A DNA stretch of 64,000 nucleotides from Cohnella herbarum (GCF_012849095.1 NZ_CP051680.1:2418001-2482000), one strand, 5' to 3'; counted from the first letter of the stretch, positions 1-9,471 are shown. Notes: generated by a model from the sequence alone, not told the origin. Numbers and translations: made by a program.

Positions 1-287
1 TCCGTAAGAAACAGAATCGCTTCCACTTCGTTAAACGCGCTTTCTGCGGCTTTGAGCATGTAATTGCCCAGCTTCGAGTTCGGTTTCGTAATGCCGGGCG
101 TATCCAAAAATACAATTTGAACGTCGTCCGTCGTGTAGACGCCATGAATTTTATTGCGCGTCGTTTGGGGCTTATCCGACATGATCGCGATCTTCTGACC
201 GATCACTTGGTTCATTAGCGTCGATTTGCCCGCGTTAGGACGGCCGACGATGGCCACGAACCCTGATTTGAAACCTTTTTTCTGCAT
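1..287 (-). CDS. era: GTPase Era, N-terminal part (cut by window edge)
   Basis: Only the first 95 or so residues are in the window; the rest lies beyond position 1. The translation begins [20 protein letters not shown] and carries the G1 loop GRPNAGKST, a switch-I TT in PQTTRNKI and the G3 motif DTPG, as in Era GTPases. Era binds the 3' end of 16S rRNA and helps mature the 30S subunit. The ATG at 285-287 is preceded by AAGGAG at good distance. It is the last visible gene of the yqfC-to-era operon and follows cdd by about 40 bases, as in Bacillus. The identity is clear from the motifs and the context; the C-terminal KH domain cannot be checked. Confidence 0.95.
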   Translation of the reverse strand, partial: MQKKGFKSGFVAIVGRPNAGKSTLMNQVIGQKIAIMSDKPQTTRNKIHGVYTTDDVQIVFLDTPGITKPNSKLGNYMLKAAESAFNEVEAILFLT

Positions 288-328
288 GCTGCAATCTCCT
301 TGTCATGTGTGAACTTCCGCTATCTATC

Positions 329-754
329 TCATTTGTTCAGGTCCCGCGAGGTGAATGCTCCCGGAAGCAGTTCCGACACCGTCGTCACCCGGTAGTCTCC
401 GGACAGGTTACCTAGAATGACCGGCATATCCGGTTGGCAAAGCTCGGCCAATACTTGACGGCATACTCCGCAAGGCGAGATCGGTTGATCCGTTTCGCCG
501 ATTACCGCGACGGCCTGGAATTCGCCTGCCGCGCAGCCGTCCGCTATAGCCCGGAATAACGCCGTGCGTTCCGCGCAGTTCGTCGGCCCGTAGGCCGCGT
601 TCTCCACGTTGCAGCCATGATGCAATCGTCCTTGAGCATCAAGCGCCACAGCGCCGACCGCAAAGCCGGAATAAGGAACGTAAGCTCGCGAACGAGCAAT
701 CGTAGCTTCTTCCATAAATCGTTCTATCGTTAGAGAAAGTCCGCTGATATCCAT
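329..754 (-). CDS. cdd: Cytidine deaminase
   Basis: This 141-residue protein has the usual length of homotetrameric cytidine deaminases, which turn cytidine and deoxycytidine into uridine and deoxyuridine in pyrimidine salvage. The zinc site is visible as Cys60-Ala-Glu62, with Glu62 as the catalytic proton shuttle, and PCGVC with Cys95 and Cys98. The substrate-binding stretch NVENAAYGPTNC precedes it. The start has a GGAGGG ribosome site seven bases upstream. It sits between dgkA and era, the conserved Bacillales order. Nothing in the sequence departs from the family. Confidence 0.97.
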   Translation of the reverse strand: MDISGLSLTIERFMEEATIARSRAYVPYSGFAVGAVALDAQGRLHHGCNVENAAYGPTNCAERTALFRAIADGCAAGEFQAVAVIGETDQPISPCGVCRQVLAELCQPDMPVILGNLSGDYRVTTVSELLPGAFTSRDLNK

Positions 755-778
755 TATGATTCCCTCCGAATCATCCGA

Positions 779-1153
779 CTATTGAAAACAAGCCTTCCAC
801 AAGGGCGGGCCAAGCACGATCAATCCGACGCCCACCGCGAAGAGAGCCGCGATAAGCACTGCGCCTGCAGCGGTATCTTTCGCGGCTTTAGCAAGCGGAT
901 GCTGCTCCGAGGAAATGCGGTCTACCGTTCTTTCGATCGCCGTATTGATCAGTTCCGCAACCCATACGCCGGTTATGGCCGCGAGCAACCATAGCCAATC
1001 CCCTGCGGACAACCTTAACCATGCCGCGAGGGCAATGACGAGTAACGCAGCTCCTAAATGAAATTGCATATGGCGTTCACTCCGCAACGCTTCGTAGATC
1101 CCCGCGAAAGCATGGCGGAACGATCTGATCTCGCGCGAACGCCAGCCGTTCAT
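779..1153 (-). CDS. dgkA: Diacylglycerol/undecaprenol kinase family membrane protein
   Basis: A 124-residue integral membrane kinase with three predicted membrane segments (about residues 33-47, 52-70 and 95-115). The signature ELINTAIERTVDRI holds the catalytic glutamates and asparagine of the DgkA family. In Gram-positive bacteria this family mainly phosphorylates undecaprenol, feeding the lipid carrier of wall synthesis, rather than diacylglycerol; that preference is family knowledge, not visible here. Its start overlaps the ybeY stop by four bases, so the two are probably translationally coupled. Confidence 0.93.
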   Translation of the reverse strand: MNGWRSREIRSFRHAFAGIYEALRSERHMQFHLGAALLVIALAAWLRLSAGDWLWLLAAITGVWVAELINTAIERTVDRISSEQHPLAKAAKDTAAGAVLIAALFAVGVGLIVLGPPLWKACFQ

Positions 1154-1686
1154 CGCAGAAGCCCCGCCTCTTTCAATACTTCCTCCTGCTTGGAGAACAT
1201 CTCCCGTTCCTGCTCTTCATCCCCGTGATCGTAACCGATCACATGAAGAAAGCCGTGCACGAATAAGAAACCGAGCTCTCGCTCGAAGCTATGTCCGTAA
1301 TCCTCGGCTTGCGCCTCGGCTCTGGGAACTGAGATCACGATATCCCCGAGCAGCTCGGAGAACGGGTTGCTGGCTTTCTCTTCGTCCTTCCATTCCTCTT
1401 CGCCTTCTTCGGAAGCTTCGTATTCGCCGTTATATTGAATATCCGGCTCCTCGCCTTCAAGCAAAGAGAACGAGAGCACGTCCGTCGGCTTGTCCAATCC
1501 CCGATACTGTTTATTTAATTCCCTAATCCCTTCATCGTCCGTCAACGTGAGCGTAACGATCCCGGAGGTCACGTCTTCCTTGTTCCCCGCGATATGAAGC
1601 AGCTTCTCCAACATATCCATCCATTGCTCTTCCCGCGCACCGGCTCCGCCTTCGCGTTCGTCGATCCATTCCAAGCTAAGAGTCAT
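1150..1686 (-). CDS. ybeY: Endoribonuclease YbeY, rRNA maturation factor
   Basis: A 178-residue member of UPF0054, the metal-dependent endoribonuclease that matures the 16S rRNA 3' end and takes part in ribosome quality control. The zinc motif HGFLHVIGYDH supplies His144, His148 and His154. It is somewhat longer than typical family members because of an acidic insert around residues 78-108, rich in Glu and Asp, just before the conserved GDIVIS strand. The ATG follows AAGGAG. It overlaps pgpH upstream and dgkA downstream by four bases each. Confidence 0.95.
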   Translation of the reverse strand: MTLSLEWIDEREGGAGAREEQWMDMLEKLLHIAGNKEDVTSGIVTLTLTDDEGIRELNKQYRGLDKPTDVLSFSLLEGEEPDIQYNGEYEASEEGEEEWKDEEKASNPFSELLGDIVISVPRAEAQAEDYGHSFERELGFLFVHGFLHVIGYDHGDEEQEREMFSKQEEVLKEAGLLR

Positions 1687-3950
1687 TCTTTGTTCTCCTT
1701 TGCGTCCATCGCCTTTTTCAATTCTTTATCGTCCGGATACTCGATGCGGGAATGAAACATTCCGATTACCGTTTCCTTAAGCGTCTCCGCGATCTTATCC
1801 AATTCCCTTAACGTCAGGTCGCACTCGTTATATTGATTATCGTCCAATCGATCCTTAATGATCTTGCCGATCATCTCCTCGATTTGTTCCACGCGAGGAT
1901 GATTCAACGATCGAACGGCCGCTTCCACGCAATCCGCGATGCCGACGATGGCCGCTTCCTTCGACTGCGCTTTAGGCCCCGGATAACGGTAATCGTCCTC
2001 CGTAAAGTCGATGTCCGCTCCTTGTTCCTGAGCTTGTTTAACCGCCTTGTAGTAAAAATACTTCAGAAAGGTCGAGCCGTGGTGCTGTTCCGCGATATCC
2101 CGAATCGGCTTAGGCAGCTTATGCGCCTTAAGCATGTCCGCCCCATCCTTCGCATGCGCGATAATGATCGAAGCGCTGACCTTAGGGTCGAGCTTGTCGT
2201 GAGGGTTGCCCGATGCGTTCTGATTTTCGATAAAATAAAGCGGTCTCTTCGTCTTGCCCACGTCGTGGTAGAAAGATCCTACGCGGCATAACAGACCGTT
2301 GGCCCCGACGGATTCGGCTGCCGCCTCCGATAAGTTGCCGACCATAAGACTATGATGATAGGTGCCCGGCGTCTCCGTAAGCAGCTTGCGAAGCAGAGGA
2401 TGATTCGGATTGGACAGCTCGACAAGCTTAAGCGCGGACAATATTCCGAACGTTACTTCGAAGAACGGCATCAACCCGATGACAAGCACGGCGGTTAATA
2501 GTCCGCTCGAGAACATGAAGATCACCGATTGGACGAGTTGAATTCGGCTAGGCTCGGGATTGACGAGCATTAAAGCGATTACCGCTACCGACCCGAACAG
2601 ACTAACCATGATTCCCGCCTTTAATATGGACGATCGCTGGCTCGCTCTATGGATCGCCAGAACGGCAGTGAAGGAAACGACGGCCGCCACGAATCCGTAG
2701 TGAAAGTCGAAAATATGCTCCTGTTCCACATTCAGAATGAGACTCGCCAACAAAGTAAATAGGAAAGAGCTGACCAGTCCGAGATGCAAGTCGAGCAGAA
2801 GCGTCACGAGCATGCTCCCCATCGCGATTGGGGCCAAATAACCAACGAATGGCCAATCCGCGCTATGGGTCAACGCAACTAGATGCATGAACAGTATGTT
2901 TAACGCAAAGATCAACAACAGCATGACCCAATGGACGTTCGTTCGTTGCTGAGCGCCGGAACCGCCGGAAGTCAATTCGCCGTAACCGTATAAAGCCAAA
3001 GTGAAAATTACCGAAAACAATAGGACGCCCAGCTGAGGCAAGTAATTTTTTCGCTCTTGAAGCAGCCCCATCGAGTCTAGCTTTTCGTAGATATTTTCCG
3101 TAATGACTTGTCCCGATTTAACGATGATGTCCCCTTGCTTAATGAGGACGGGAGGCGTATTCTGCTTCGCTTCGACCTTGGCGTCTTCCGTTGCCTTCTT
3201 ATCGAAAAATTTGTTCGGCAGAATAGCGAGGCGCGCAAGCTCTTGCACGATTTCCCGTTCCGTCTTCAACGAAAGCGAGCTCGCGTTGACGAGCTCCGCG
3301 ACTTTCGTGCGGCCCGTTTCCGCTTGCGTCAAGGATTCGCCCGTAAGCTTGCGAACGACGTCGCGGCCGACCGAGCGCATCTCCGTCAGTTGTTCCGGCG
3401 TCAACCGAGGAATCTTATAAAAGGTTTCCTCGGGTATCGCATACCTCTGGGAGAACACCGCTTGCTGCATTTCCGTTAACAAACCTTCGGAATACGTTTC
3501 GGAGCCTTTGTTCGCGACGATGAAATTGGCGATGTATTGGTCTACGCGTTCCGGGATGACGCGACGAAAGATTTCCACCTTGTCGTTATCCGTAATTTGA
3601 TCGTCGGAATTCAGCTCCTCGATCCTCGTGAAAATTTCGTTGATCAGCGCTTCATTCCGCAGCGCCACGATGGAATAGATCGGGCCTACCGTTTCCGCGG
3701 CTTCTTCTTGCGCTTTCAAAGTCGCCTTCTCGTCCAACTCCTGGCGAGGAGCTTTGATGTCTTTGTCGCTTTTGCCGTTTAACGTAATGTCGTAAGTTTC
3801 CGGCACGAGCCGCGGGGCAACGCTGAAGTAAAACAAAAATACAAAAAGCAGGAGCAGGAGCCAGCGCATCGCTGCGCTGTGCTTCCATCCTGCCGCTGCC
3901 CCAGATAAGGTAAGCGGATTGCTAGGTTGGCCGCCATTATTCCGACTCAT
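1683..3950 (-). CDS. pgpH: 7TMR-HD cyclic-di-AMP phosphodiesterase PgpH
   Basis: A 755-residue membrane protein (Bacillus YqfF). After a first membrane helix (about 29-45) comes a large extracytoplasmic 7TMR-HDED domain to about residue 300, then a cluster of membrane helices between about 304 and 500, and a cytoplasmic HD domain. The HD metal site is visible in TYHHSLMVGNL (about 530-540) and FYHDVGKTKRP (about 560-570). PgpH hydrolyses c-di-AMP and so adjusts potassium, osmotic and cell-wall homeostasis. It is coupled to ybeY by a four-base overlap and follows phoH in the same operon. Confidence 0.95.
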   Translation of the reverse strand: MSRNNGGQPSNPLTLSGAAAGWKHSAAMRWLLLLLFVFLFYFSVAPRLVPETYDITLNGKSDKDIKAPRQELDEKATLKAQEEAAETVGPIYSIVALRNEALINEIFTRIEELNSDDQITDNDKVEIFRRVIPERVDQYIANFIVANKGSETYSEGLLTEMQQAVFSQRYAIPEETFYKIPRLTPEQLTEMRSVGRDVVRKLTGESLTQAETGRTKVAELVNASSLSLKTEREIVQELARLAILPNKFFDKKATEDAKVEAKQNTPPVLIKQGDIIVKSGQVITENIYEKLDSMGLLQERKNYLPQLGVLLFSVIFTLALYGYGELTSGGSGAQQRTNVHWVMLLLIFALNILFMHLVALTHSADWPFVGYLAPIAMGSMLVTLLLDLHLGLVSSFLFTLLASLILNVEQEHIFDFHYGFVAAVVSFTAVLAIHRASQRSSILKAGIMVSLFGSVAVIALMLVNPEPSRIQLVQSVIFMFSSGLLTAVLVIGLMPFFEVTFGILSALKLVELSNPNHPLLRKLLTETPGTYHHSLMVGNLSEAAAESVGANGLLCRVGSFYHDVGKTKRPLYFIENQNASGNPHDKLDPKVSASIIIAHAKDGADMLKAHKLPKPIRDIAEQHHGSTFLKYFYYKAVKQAQEQGADIDFTEDDYRYPGPKAQSKEAAIVGIADCVEAAVRSLNHPRVEQIEEMIGKIIKDRLDDNQYNECDLTLRELDKIAETLKETVIGMFHSRIEYPDDKELKKAMDAKENKE

Positions 3951-3972
3951 CCGGCACTCCCCTTCCCTATGA

Positions 3973-4941
3973 TTATTGTTGTTCGTTGTTTGCGTTGTAG
4001 GCTAAAATGATCTTCTGTACAAGGGCGTGACGGACGACGTCTTGATCCGTAAAGTATACCATCCCGATCTCTTCGATCTCGCGCAAAATACGCTCGGCTT
4101 CGATCAAACCGGATTTTTTCCCTTTCGGCAAGTCGATCTGGGTCACGTCGCCCGTAATGATCATACGCGAGCCGAAACCTAATCGCGTAAGGAACATCTT
4201 CATCTGCTCGGGTGTCGTGTTCTGCGCTTCATCCAGAATAACGAAGGAATCGTCCAACGTTCGGCCCCTCATGTAAGCAAGCGGCGCGATTTCGATCTGT
4301 CCGCGTTCCATTGCCTTGGCTACGCCTTCCAATCCGAGCGCGTCGTTCAACGCATCGTACAAAGGACGCAAATACGGGTCTACCTTCTCTTGCAGATCGC
4401 CGGGCAGGAATCCCAGGCTTTCACCCGCTTCGACGGCCGGACGGGTCAGCAGAATGCGCTTGACCTTGCCTTCCTTCAACGCGGCGACCGCGCACATAAC
4501 GGCCAAATACGTCTTGCCCGTGCCGGCAGGCCCGATTCCGAAGACGATGTCCTTCTTCCGGATCGTCGTCACGTAATGCCGCTGACCGAGCGTCTTCGGA
4601 ACAACCGGCTTTCCGCGGAAGGTCGCGGTGATCTCGCCTTTGAACAAGGTAAGCAGCTCGTCCGCCTTCATCTCGCGCGATAACTCCAAAGCGTAGCGAA
4701 CGTCGCGTTCGTTTAACTGCAGCCCGCCTTGAATGAGTTGGATAAGCGTATCGAATAATTGTTGCAAGGACCGAACTTCGTCCGCGGGTCCTTCAATATG
4801 AATTTCCGCGTCCCTCGAATGGATAAGCGACACGGTTTCCTTCTCGATTAGTCGCAGGAATTTGTCCTGCGGGCCGAACAGCGCCAATCCTTCAGCTGCA
4901 TTTCGTAACGGGATAGTCGTATATTCTTTCAGTTCCGTCAA
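3973..4941 (-). CDS. phoH: PhoH family P-loop ATPase
   Basis: A 322-residue PhoH-type ATPase with Walker A GPAGTGKT at residues 137-144 and Walker B FVILDEAQN at about 233-241. The N-terminal hundred residues form the KH-like portion common to this family. Its place beside ybeY is highly conserved in bacteria and suggests RNA metabolism, although its biochemical role is poorly defined. The in-frame start is TTG, just after a run of seven T (minus sense) and a GGGGG ribosome site. An ATG ten bases earlier is out of frame, so TTG is preferred. Confidence 0.92.
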   Translation of the reverse strand: MTELKEYTTIPLRNAAEGLALFGPQDKFLRLIEKETVSLIHSRDAEIHIEGPADEVRSLQQLFDTLIQLIQGGLQLNERDVRYALELSREMKADELLTLFKGEITATFRGKPVVPKTLGQRHYVTTIRKKDIVFGIGPAGTGKTYLAVMCAVAALKEGKVKRILLTRPAVEAGESLGFLPGDLQEKVDPYLRPLYDALNDALGLEGVAKAMERGQIEIAPLAYMRGRTLDDSFVILDEAQNTTPEQMKMFLTRLGFGSRMIITGDVTQIDLPKGKKSGLIEAERILREIEEIGMVYFTDQDVVRHALVQKIILAYNANNEQQ

Positions 4942-4971
4942 AAAAACTCATTCCCCCTAATCGGTAGATCC

Positions 4972-6150
4972 TTATCCTATAGGACGTTCGACCTCGATGG
5001 ATTGTTCCACCTCGAAAAGAACGGTTAACATCACTTTACCATTCTCAGTATGTTCATGCAAAATGTTTTCCGCCTTGATGGTCGTATCTTTCCCCCATTT
5101 AGCCATTAATTCCGCGCGAGCCTGCGCCAATCCCGCCTGCTTGGCTTCCTCGGGAGTCAGCGTCTTCTCGATTTCCACGACTTCCTGCTCGTGCTCCTTA
5201 ATCGTGCCGAAGGGCATAAGCCGCTTCCACAGCTGCACTTGATTGACGGTCGAACGAGTTTGCGAGTTGTCGAACGTTTGCCCTCCGTAACCCGAGATCT
5301 GCAGCGCCCGGTTGCCGATCAACAAATAAGTGCGTTCTTTGGTCAACCCGGTTAGACTCTTGGATTTCGTGACGAGCGGAGATACGATACGATATTCATG
5401 CCAGACAAGACCCATCACTTTGCCTTTGGAAGCGACGGTCTTATAATGATTCGCGTCTCCCAGAATGCCGGAAATCAGAATATCGCCTTTGCGGACCCTA
5501 TCGTTGCGCACAACTTTCGGACGCCCGTTCTCCGCGATAATCTGGGTGATGACCGCATCCGTTTTGGCGACCAAATGTCTCGGCCCCTCCAGCGTTTTAA
5601 CCTCGGGTTTCGTCGAATCGATAACCGTGATCGATATGGACGTGCCCCGCTTGTCCACGCCGATCCAAGCCGCTTCGGGCAAGTGAAGAGCCAATCGTTG
5701 CGACAAAGACGCGGCATCCTGAAGCCGAAACGACCACTGATAGGGATAGATTCCTTCGGCTTTGGCCGCTTGACGTATTTTTTCCTCGGAGATAGAAGAA
5801 TTGCCTTCGACCCGGACGTCCCATACGAGCGTGGAAAGAATGAATAACGCAACGACGAACGCGAGCATTCCTCCCGCGAACGTCTTTCTTCGCGAAAGCC
5901 GCGCCAACTGAAATGGCAGCCCATGACGAGAGAGAATCCGTATACGGCTCCCGCTCTTTCGCAACAATGGCCGCAATCGGAAAAAATCGGGAACGGACAC
6001 TCCGAATAGCATTTCCCCCGCAGCATTAAACGAAATATTCCAAAGAGAGATTTTTTCCCTCGTAGCCGAGTTGAGGAAATCCTCGTTTTCTCCCCCGACG
6101 AGTTTGATCCACACATAACCGCGCATTGTCGCAACCCATGTTCCTTTCAT
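4972..6150 (-). CDS. yqfD: Sporulation protein YqfD
   Basis: A 392-residue protein matching the YqfD family: a cytoplasmic N-terminal part, one membrane helix at about residues 91-110 preceded by basic RRKTF, and a long extracytoplasmic region with the POTRA-like opening DVRVEGNSSISEEKIR. In Bacillus, yqfD is transcribed in the mother cell and needed for efficient sporulation; its molecular role is unknown. The ATG follows GGGAGGAGA. It is paired with yqfC upstream across a 168-base gap in which I see no gene. Confidence 0.9.
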   Translation of the reverse strand: MKGTWVATMRGYVWIKLVGGENEDFLNSATREKISLWNISFNAAGEMLFGVSVPDFFRLRPLLRKSGSRIRILSRHGLPFQLARLSRRKTFAGGMLAFVVALFILSTLVWDVRVEGNSSISEEKIRQAAKAEGIYPYQWSFRLQDAASLSQRLALHLPEAAWIGVDKRGTSISITVIDSTKPEVKTLEGPRHLVAKTDAVITQIIAENGRPKVVRNDRVRKGDILISGILGDANHYKTVASKGKVMGLVWHEYRIVSPLVTKSKSLTGLTKERTYLLIGNRALQISGYGGQTFDNSQTRSTVNQVQLWKRLMPFGTIKEHEQEVVEIEKTLTPEEAKQAGLAQARAELMAKWGKDTTIKAENILHEHTENGKVMLTVLFEVEQSIEVERPIG

Positions 6151-6318
6151 CCTGACTCTCCTCCCGGATAAGGGCTTGTCCTAGTGCCAGCGAACGAATG
6201 CGTTCACTTAAAAAACGGTTCCGCCGTCATCGGAGCAACGAACGATCAAAGCTCAAGGAGCTGCAACGATCGGTAATCCGAGACGGCGACCTATTGGATG
6301 CTAAAATAGCTCGAGCAT

Positions 6319-6615
6319 TCAGTTGGGCGGTTTCCCTTTCGCATGCAACTGAACGCCCATTATTTTTCCTTCCACGAATACTTCCTCTGCCCCGATATTC
6401 CGAATAATCAAATCTTGGCCCGTTACTTCCATTATCCCGTTATCCATAGCTAGACGAAGGTTATCCGGGGAAAAATGGAGGATTCCACGGTGGTTCTCCA
6501 CCGTAACCTGAAGGCCCCCGATCATCGTGATGCGCGGCAAGTCCAGCACCACATCCTGCGGCAGGTCGAGAATCGTTGCGGTCCATTTGCGCAGCTTCCG
6601 ACTTACACGCATCAT
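6319..6615 (-). CDS. yqfC: Sporulation protein YqfC
   Basis: A 98-residue protein of the YqfC family (YabP/YqfC fold), a partner of YqfD in sporulating Bacillales. Conserved family text includes DLPRITMIGG, ENHRGILHF and a C-terminal VEGKIMGVQL. An open frame extends 37 codons further upstream, but the start at 6613-6615 is chosen because GGAGGACC lies eight bases before it and it gives the family's usual length. A sigma-E-like promoter lies just upstream. Confidence 0.88.
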   Translation of the reverse strand: MMRVSRKLRKWTATILDLPQDVVLDLPRITMIGGLQVTVENHRGILHFSPDNLRLAMDNGIMEVTGQDLIIRNIGAEEVFVEGKIMGVQLHAKGKPPN

Positions 6616-6641
6616 TGGGCGGTCCTCCCTCCTATACGTTA

Positions 6642-6670
6642 AACATATGCGCCTAGCGGGTTCTTTATGA
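6642..6670 (-). promoter_or_regulatory. Candidate sigma-E promoter of yqfC-yqfD operon
   Basis: Reading the minus strand, TCATAAA is followed after 14 bases by CATATGTT. These resemble the mother-cell sigma-E elements (-35 about TCATATT, -10 about CATACAAT) with the right spacing. The yqfC ribosome site begins about ten bases downstream of the expected transcript start. yqfCD is sigma-E dependent in Bacillus subtilis, which supports the reading. Confidence 0.55.
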
Positions 6671-6714
6671 AGCGATGCGCGGTCAAGCCGCAGATCCGAT
6701 TTTCCGCCGCACGC

Positions 6715-6746
6715 AAAAAAGACCAACCGGAAGCTTCCCGTTGATC
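6715..6746 (-). terminator. Intrinsic terminator of the ferredoxin-NADP reductase gene
   Basis: On the minus strand a 13-bp stem (gatcaacgggaag with cttccggttggtc, one mismatch and one G-U pair) is followed directly by six T. It lies about 20 bases past the stop of the reductase gene and separates it from yqfC. Confidence 0.8.
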
Positions 6747-6767
6747 CGATCTTTCAATTGGGACGTT

Positions 6768-7814
6768 CTATTCGTCGTCCTCGTCCTTATATCCTAACGC
6801 TCGATTCTTTTCCTTAAAACGATCGTTGTGCGATGAGACATATGCTACCCGGGGAGCTTCCGGATCTATGAAAAGCTTCGCGCTGTTCAAAGCAAGCACC
6901 GCATCCGAGAAGGCGCCCGCGATCAGGTTCACTTTACTGTCGTAGCTGGCAAAATCGCCCGCCGCGTAAATCCCCGCAATATTGGTTTCCAGCTTGCCGT
7001 TCGCGAACACGTTCCAATCGTCCATGTCGAGTCCCCAATCGGTAATGCCGGTAAAATCCGACTTCAGTCCGTGGTTCACGATGATCGCGTCCGTTTCCAG
7101 CACCTCAGTGACGCCCGTTTCTAAGTCGGACACCGTCACCTTGCCGATCGTCTCCCCGTCGTCGCTATGCAACTGCGTAATGGCGTGCAGCGTTCGAACC
7201 TGTACGGATGAGTTTTTCATCCGGAGCACGTTTTTCTCGTGACCTCCGAACCAATCCCGCCGATGGATAACCGTTACGCTAGCCGCTATCGACTCTAGCT
7301 CGTTCGCCCAATCGACCGCGGAATTGCCCCCTCCGGATATGATGACCCGCTTGCCGCGGAACGGCTCCAATTCCTGAACGGTGTAATGAAGGTTCGTGAC
7401 CTCGTAACGCTCCGCGCCCTCGATGTTCAGTTTCTCCATTTTCAAGATTCCTCTGCCGAGAGCCAGTATAATCGTCCTTGTCCAGTGCTTCTCTCCGGAT
7501 TCCGCTTCGAGCACGTACGTACCGTCCTCTTGTTTCGAAAGCCCTGTAATCTGTTGTCCGAAAACGACCGTCGGATCGAAGATCCTCGCTTGCTGCGCCA
7601 ATTGAGCGATTAGCTGCTCGCACTTAACCGGCGCGAATCCTCCCACGTCCCATATCATCTTCTCAGGATAAATCAGCAGACGTCCGCCCAACTCTTCCTT
7701 CGCTTCGATCAGCTTTGTCTTAAGATCCCGCATCCCGCTATAGAAAGCCGCATACATGCCCGCAGGTCCCCCGCCGATAATGGTTACGTCATATAGTTCC
7801 AATGGCTCCGCCAC
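6768..7814 (-). CDS. Ferredoxin/flavodoxin-NADP+ reductase, thioredoxin-reductase-like
   Basis: A 348-residue FAD-dependent oxidoreductase of the Bacillus YumC/YcgT type, which moves electrons between NADPH and ferredoxin or flavodoxin. The FAD loop IIGGGPAG is near the N-terminus, the NADPH-binding [11 protein letters not shown] is central, and the second FAD signature AAGDFA is C-terminal. The CxxC pair of true thioredoxin reductases is absent, as expected for this subfamily. A longer frame starts with TTG at 7871, but the GTG at 7812-7814 has GGAGG nine bases upstream and fits family length. It has its own promoter and terminator. Confidence 0.9.
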   Translation of the reverse strand: MAEPLELYDVTIIGGGPAGMYAAFYSGMRDLKTKLIEAKEELGGRLLIYPEKMIWDVGGFAPVKCEQLIAQLAQQARIFDPTVVFGQQITGLSKQEDGTYVLEAESGEKHWTRTIILALGRGILKMEKLNIEGAERYEVTNLHYTVQELEPFRGKRVIISGGGNSAVDWANELESIAASVTVIHRRDWFGGHEKNVLRMKNSSVQVRTLHAITQLHSDDGETIGKVTVSDLETGVTEVLETDAIIVNHGLKSDFTGITDWGLDMDDWNVFANGKLETNIAGIYAAGDFASYDSKVNLIAGAFSDAVLALNSAKLFIDPEAPRVAYVSSHNDRFKEKNRALGYKDEDDE

Positions 7815-7885
7815 GATAACATTCCTCCAGTAAGCTTCGGATCGGTTCTTGTAAATGATATTTATTCTCAATTACATCCCCAGTT

Positions 7886-7914
7886 ATTGTAGCCTCGCCG
7901 AATCGCGGTTGCAA
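7886..7914 (-). promoter_or_regulatory. Sigma-A promoter of the reductase gene
   Basis: The minus strand reads TTGCAA, 17 bases, TACAAT. This is a near-consensus vegetative promoter about 70 bases upstream of the GTG start. The 7815-7990 interval holds no other feature. Confidence 0.65.
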
Positions 7915-7990
7915 TGGACAAAAAAAGCTTTTTCTTTGTACACATTTTATGATTTTCGATGAAACACTCATAACCGGCTTGCGTCGCGTC

Positions 7991-8018
7991 AAAAAAACCT
8001 CCCGATAGCAGGAGGTTT
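7991..8018 (-). terminator. Intrinsic terminator after the floA-linked gene
   Basis: A perfect 8-bp stem (aaacctcc with ggaggttt) with an 8-base loop is followed by seven T on the minus strand, a few bases after the stop of the gene ending at 8027. It closes the nfeD-floA transcription unit. Confidence 0.88.
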
Positions 8019-8026
8019 CTTCGTTT

Positions 8027-8455
8027 CTAGCGTCTATAAGGCCGGCGAGCTCTCGGGGGGCCGAGAATTTCCGCCCACATCACGGCGCGGGATAGTTCCG
8101 TTCCCGAAAGTCCTGGAGAGGTCGCTTTGCTACCTTTGCGTTCCGCTGCCGCAGCTACGGGAGCCTGTGCGGCAACCGAAGGCTCCCTGCGGGTATCCGA
8201 CCGGACCGTCTGTCTCAGCTCGGGAAAAGGGGCTTCCACAGGCGTAGGACGCGTCTGGGTTGGGGCGGCGGCATCATCCGGGGAATCCGGCTGCCCTGTC
8301 CGGCTAGAACGCTGCTCGCCGTCGCCGCCGACATCCGGCCACCGAGTTCGCGGCCGTTCGGTCTGGGATTTACGAAAGAAAAGCGAGTAGATTATTCCTA
8401 TCGCGATGATAACGAAATGAAAGTTGTTCGTTAGGAGCGTGATTAAGTCCTCCAC
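8027..8455 (-). CDS. Small single-span membrane protein of unknown function
   Basis: A 142-residue protein with one N-terminal membrane helix (about residues 11-27, FHFVIIAIGIIYSLFF) and then a long hydrophilic, Pro/Ala/Arg-rich, probably disordered tail. The last thirty residues (SGTELSRAVMWAEILGPPRA) look more ordered and may be a binding segment. I do not recognise a family. It follows floA by 23 bases and ends at a strong terminator, so it belongs to the nfeD-floA unit and may act in the same membrane microdomain; that is inference. In Bacillus a different small gene, yqfB, occupies this place. Confidence 0.75.
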   Translation of the reverse strand: MEDLITLLTNNFHFVIIAIGIIYSLFFRKSQTERPRTRWPDVGGDGEQRSSRTGQPDSPDDAAAPTQTRPTPVEAPFPELRQTVRSDTRREPSVAAQAPVAAAAERKGSKATSPGLSGTELSRAVMWAEILGPPRARRPYRR

Positions 8456-8478
8456 GGTTCATCCCTCCTTGCTAGCGA

Positions 8479-9471
8479 TCAGGGCTTATTGTTCCCGCCT
8501 AGCGAGTCATTTTGTTTGCCGATGGAGCCGCGCATTTGCGTATCGGCTTCGATGTTTTTCAAGTTCATGTAATCCATTACCCCAAGCTTACCCGATTTTA
8601 AGGCTTCCGCCATCGCTAACGGCACCTCGGATTCGGCTTCGACGACTTTAGCTTGCATCTCGACTACGCGAGCTTTCATTTCTTGCTCCTGGGCAACGGC
8701 CATCGCGCGGCGTTCCTCCGCCTTCGCTTGGGCGATCCGTTTGTCCGCTTCCGCTTGTTCCGTCTGCAAATGGGCGCCGATGTTCTTGCCAACGTCTACG
8801 TCCGCGATATCGATCGATAGGATTTCGAACGCCGTTCCCGCATCTAATCCTTTGTTAAGCACGGTCTTGGAGATCAGATCCGGATTTTCCAGAACGTCCT
8901 TATGCGACTCGGATGCACCGTTCGTGCTGACGATCCCTTCCGCGACGCGGGCGAGAATCGTTTCTTCTCCGGCGCCCCCGACTAAGCGGTCGATGTTTGC
9001 GCGTACCGTTACGCGAGCTTTAACTTTAACCTCGATGCCGTTCTTGGCCACCGCGGACACGACCGGGGTCTCGATGACTTTCGGGTTAACGCTCATTTGT
9101 ACCGCTTGGAGTACGTCACGGCCTGCGAGATCAATCGCCGCGGCCCGTTCGAACACGAGAGGAATATCCGCGCGTTGCGCCGCGATAAGCGCATTGACGA
9201 CGCGGTCGACGTTGCCTCCGGCCAAGAAATGGCTTTCGAGCTGGTTGATGTTCAATCCTAGCCCGGCTTTCGTCGCCTTGATCAAAGGATTCACGATTCG
9301 ACTAGGCACGACGCGACGCAACCGCATGGCCACTAAAGTGATTATGCTGATTTTAACGCCCGACGCCAGTGCCGAGATCCATAACATAAAGGGGAAAAAG
9401 CTCAAGAATACCGATACCGCGACTACGGCCACTGCGATAATAACGAGTAACTGCACGTCCATATTATCCAT
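8479..9471 (-). CDS. floA: Flotillin-like protein FloA
   Basis: A 330-residue flotillin of the FloA/YqfA family, a scaffold of functional membrane microdomains that influences membrane fluidity, signalling and secretion. The N-terminus has a hydrophobic hairpin (about residues 7-35), followed by the SPFH/PHB domain with [19 protein letters not shown], and an Ala/Glu-rich coiled coil ([19 protein letters not shown], about 240-285). It is preceded by the membrane protease-like gene nfeD, as in the Bacillus yqeZ-yqfA-yqfB operon. Confidence 0.95.
   Translation of the reverse strand: MDNMDVQLLVIIAVAVVAVSVFLSFFPFMLWISALASGVKISIITLVAMRLRRVVPSRIVNPLIKATKAGLGLNINQLESHFLAGGNVDRVVNALIAAQRADIPLVFERAAAIDLAGRDVLQAVQMSVNPKVIETPVVSAVAKNGIEVKVKARVTVRANIDRLVGGAGEETILARVAEGIVSTNGASESHKDVLENPDLISKTVLNKGLDAGTAFEILSIDIADVDVGKNIGAHLQTEQAEADKRIAQAKAEERRAMAVAQEQEMKARVVEMQAKVVEAESEVPLAMAEALKSGKLGVMDYMNLKNIEADTQMRGSIGKQNDSLGGNNKP

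Noticed and set aside
4939..4950. Frameshift at the phoH start (ATG out of frame across seven T)
   Set aside because: The TTG in frame has a usable ribosome site and gives a normal PhoH N-terminus, so no frameshift needs to be assumed.
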